Assembly: GCF_002844235.1 (NCBI RefSeq) | Contig: NZ_PGTS01000005.1 | Location: 1-64,000 of the forward strand | Direction: 5' to 3' | Source of the DNA: Thalassospira povalilytica | Lineage (GTDB): Bacteria > Pseudomonadota > Alphaproteobacteria > Rhodospirillales > Thalassospiraceae | DNA length: 64,000 nt | Shown here: positions 62,640-64,000 of the stretch, one piece after another | How positions within the stretch are numbered: the stretch's first letter is position 1 | How the letters are laid out: each line of letters begins with the position of its first letter | Translations under genes and position numbers: made by a program | Notes under the pieces: model-generated | Database searches by the model: none | Told to the model about the DNA's origin: nothing | What the model saw: the letters and a program-made list of their open reading frames with translations, nothing else

Positions 62640-64000
62640 TCAGGCCTCTTTGCCCCCTTCATTGTCCCCTTCATCGCCCGCTTCTTCTTCCAACTGTTCA
62701 AGGAACTGTTCGGTTGCCGCGATCCGGGCATTAAGCAAATCAACCAGGCCGCGTCCAACATCCTGCAAGGCATTGTCGATATTGGCTGGCCCGACAGTTT
62801 CGCCCCTCTGGATTTTTTGCAGCATCTCGGCATGCTGTTTGAATTTAAGGGAATCTTCCACCGCCCCCACCACAGACAGCAATCCACCCAGCGCAGTCGT
62901 TTCACGCACGATGTCTTCCCAGACCTTGCGTCCATGATCGATTTCAAGCTTGTGGGTCAACCGTTTAGCATCACGGACGAATGTCTTGAGCGAATTGACG
63001 TAGGTTGACGATTGTCCGTCAAAGCGCTGTTCGATCACATCAGCATTGAAACCAAGATCCCGACCAACCTTCCATGCCTCTACCGAATGTCTGGCGTTTT
63101 TATCTGTGTTCCTGAATTCTCGGGCCCTGCCAACATATTTGGACATGGCCATGACAATTTCGCGCATTACGAACGGCTTGATCACCACTTCGTTGGCACC
63201 CGATTGAAGGCTTCGGTGATGAAGTTCGGATGTGCTGTTGGCTGTCATCATCAGGACCGGAATATCCTGATAGCCCAGTTCGCGGATACGTTTGACCGCG
63301 TCGAACCCGTTCAGGTCAGGCATTTGCACATCCATCAGAACGATATCGATCTCGTCGCGGTAATTCTGCACTTTGCTGATCGCTTCATAACCGCCCGAAG
63401 CGGTATAGACCTGTGCCCCGTTGCGGATCATGAATTCCTTGGCGACTTCACGGTGCATCTGGTTGTCATCAACGATCAGCACCGTATTGCCCGAAAGTGA
63501 TTCGACATTGGCTCCCCGGTTATCCCTATCGGTGACCGGTTCCTGGACATGGGCGGTTGCATCGGCAACCGCGTCAAGCAACATGCTGAGTGTCACCGGT
63601 TTGGTCAGGAAGCCATTCAACACCCGCCCGCGGTCCTGGATATTTTTGGACAGGAATGTCCGGTTATGGGCGGATATCATAACAATGATCGGCACCTTGC
63701 CACCATTCTGAAGCTTTCTGATTTCCTCGCTGGTTTGCCAGCCATCCATACCAGGCATGCGCCAATCAATCAGAATGACGTCATATGACTCCCGCATGCC
63801 TTGTTTGAACCGGATCATATGCATTGCTGCTTCGCCTGACGCCGCAACATCAACCGTCCAGCCAAGTGCAGATGTCAGCTGCTCAAACACGGTTCGGGAT
63901 GTCTCATTATCATCAACAATAAGTGCCTGAAGGTTTTTAAGATGTGCCGGGACAACAAAGCCGGATCTGAAACTGTCAATCCCTTCGACACTTGCCTGGA
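62640..64000 (-). CDS. Two-receiver signalling protein with a degenerate HPt-like C-terminus (partial)
   Basis: The frame is open to the window edge, so at least 453 residues are encoded and the N-terminus lies outside; it may be a hybrid kinase. Receiver 1 starts LQALIVDDNETSRTV with phosphorylation site LIDWRMPGMDG. Receiver 2 starts VLIVDDNQMHREV with IVLMDVQMPDLNGFD. The C-terminal 150 residues look like an HPt bundle, but the expected H-x-L-K-G reads TALGG (in ETTALGGLLSVVGA), so the phosphoacceptor His is missing. The last residues are acidic (EEEAGDEGDNEGG). It converges with the hybrid kinase gene, 86 bp away. Confidence 0.82.
   Translation of the reverse strand, partial: QASVEGIDSFRSGFVVPAHLKNLQALIVDDNETSRTVFEQLTSALGWTVDVAASGEAAMHMIRFKQGMRESYDVILIDWRMPGMDGWQTSEEIRKLQNGGKVPIIVMISAHNRTFLSKNIQDRGRVLNGFLTKPVTLSMLLDAVADATAHVQEPVTDRDNRGANVESLSGNTVLIVDDNQMHREVAKEFMIRNGAQVYTASGGYEAISKVQNYRDEIDIVLMDVQMPDLNGFDAVKRIRELGYQDIPVLMMTANSTSELHHRSLQSGANEVVIKPFVMREIVMAMSKYVGRAREFRNTDKNARHSVEAWKVGRDLGFNADVIEQRFDGQSSTYVNSLKTFVRDAKRLTHKLEIDHGRKVWEDIVRETTALGGLLSVVGAVEDSLKFKQHAEMLQKIQRGETVGPANIDNALQDVGRGLVDLLNARIAATEQFLEQLEEEAGDEGDNEGGKEA

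Overview
The window looks like chromosomal DNA from a free-living, probably marine alphaproteobacterium. My guess is Rhodospirillales, with Thalassospira the nearest genus I would suggest. The evidence is the gene repertoire: a GlpSTPQUV-type glycerol importer, a reductive pyrimidine pathway with a RutR-like regulator, a speF-type leader in front of a eukaryotic-fold ornithine decarboxylase, and FecI/FecR iron signalling. I saw no rRNA, tRNA, CRISPR array, insertion sequence or phage gene. Placement is by recognition, not by search.

Layout. (1) 1-5.9 kb: hydroxyproline catabolism, with a trans-3-hydroxy-L-proline dehydratase (+), a GntR/FCD regulator (-), and a minus-strand set running deaminase, D-hydroxyproline oxidase, 4-hydroxyproline epimerase. 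(2) 5.9-10.6 kb: two divergent multidomain glycan-type genes, an O-antigen ligase/polymerase fused to a glycosyltransferase and a bi-domain dehydrogenase. (3) 10.6-15.6 kb: AEC transporter, glycerol kinase, an unrecognised acidic protein, and a GabD-type aldehyde dehydrogenase. (4) 15.9-22.5 kb: an iron/siderophore cell-surface-signalling cluster (FecI-like sigma, FecR-like regulator, TonB receptor with an STN domain, an MFS gene broken by an amber codon, a periplasmic binding protein). (5) 22.9-30.7 kb: glpD-glpS-glpT-glpP-glpQ-glpU-glpV, with a GlpR-type operator in front of glpD and a near-identical one in front of glpK. (6) 30.9-33.9 kb: Sel1-type exported protein, orphan binding protein, mobA, and a guanidinium exporter behind a mini-ykkC (guanidine-II) riboswitch. 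(7) 34-48.5 kb: pyrimidine salvage and degradation, comprising dihydropyrimidinase, an NMT1-type ABC importer, nitrilase-type and M20-type ureidopropionase candidates, an omega-aminotransferase, a RutR-like regulator and PreA/PreT. (8) 49-57 kb: thioesterase, a MarR-EmrA-EmrB efflux operon, U32 protease-family protein, DedA protein, DUF3830 protein and an ArsB/SLC13-type transporter. (9) 57.2-59.3 kb: speF-type leader RNA, ornithine decarboxylase and a GNAT acetyltransferase. (10) 59.5-64 kb: a hybrid histidine kinase convergent with a second multi-receiver protein that runs off the window.

How it fits together. The glycerol, hydroxyproline and pyrimidine modules each combine an importer or enzymes with a local or inferred regulator and recognisable operator-like sites. 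This suggests a generalist scavenging small nitrogen and carbon compounds. The pyrimidine genes cover uracil to malonate semialdehyde: PreTA, dihydropyrimidinase, ureidopropionase, then aminotransferase. The most informative points are the asymmetric degeneration of the two glycerol-importer ATPases, a 10-bp pairing predicted to mask the ornithine decarboxylase ribosome site, the two-hairpin guanidine riboswitch, the amber-interrupted exporter in the siderophore cluster, and two unusual gene fusions.
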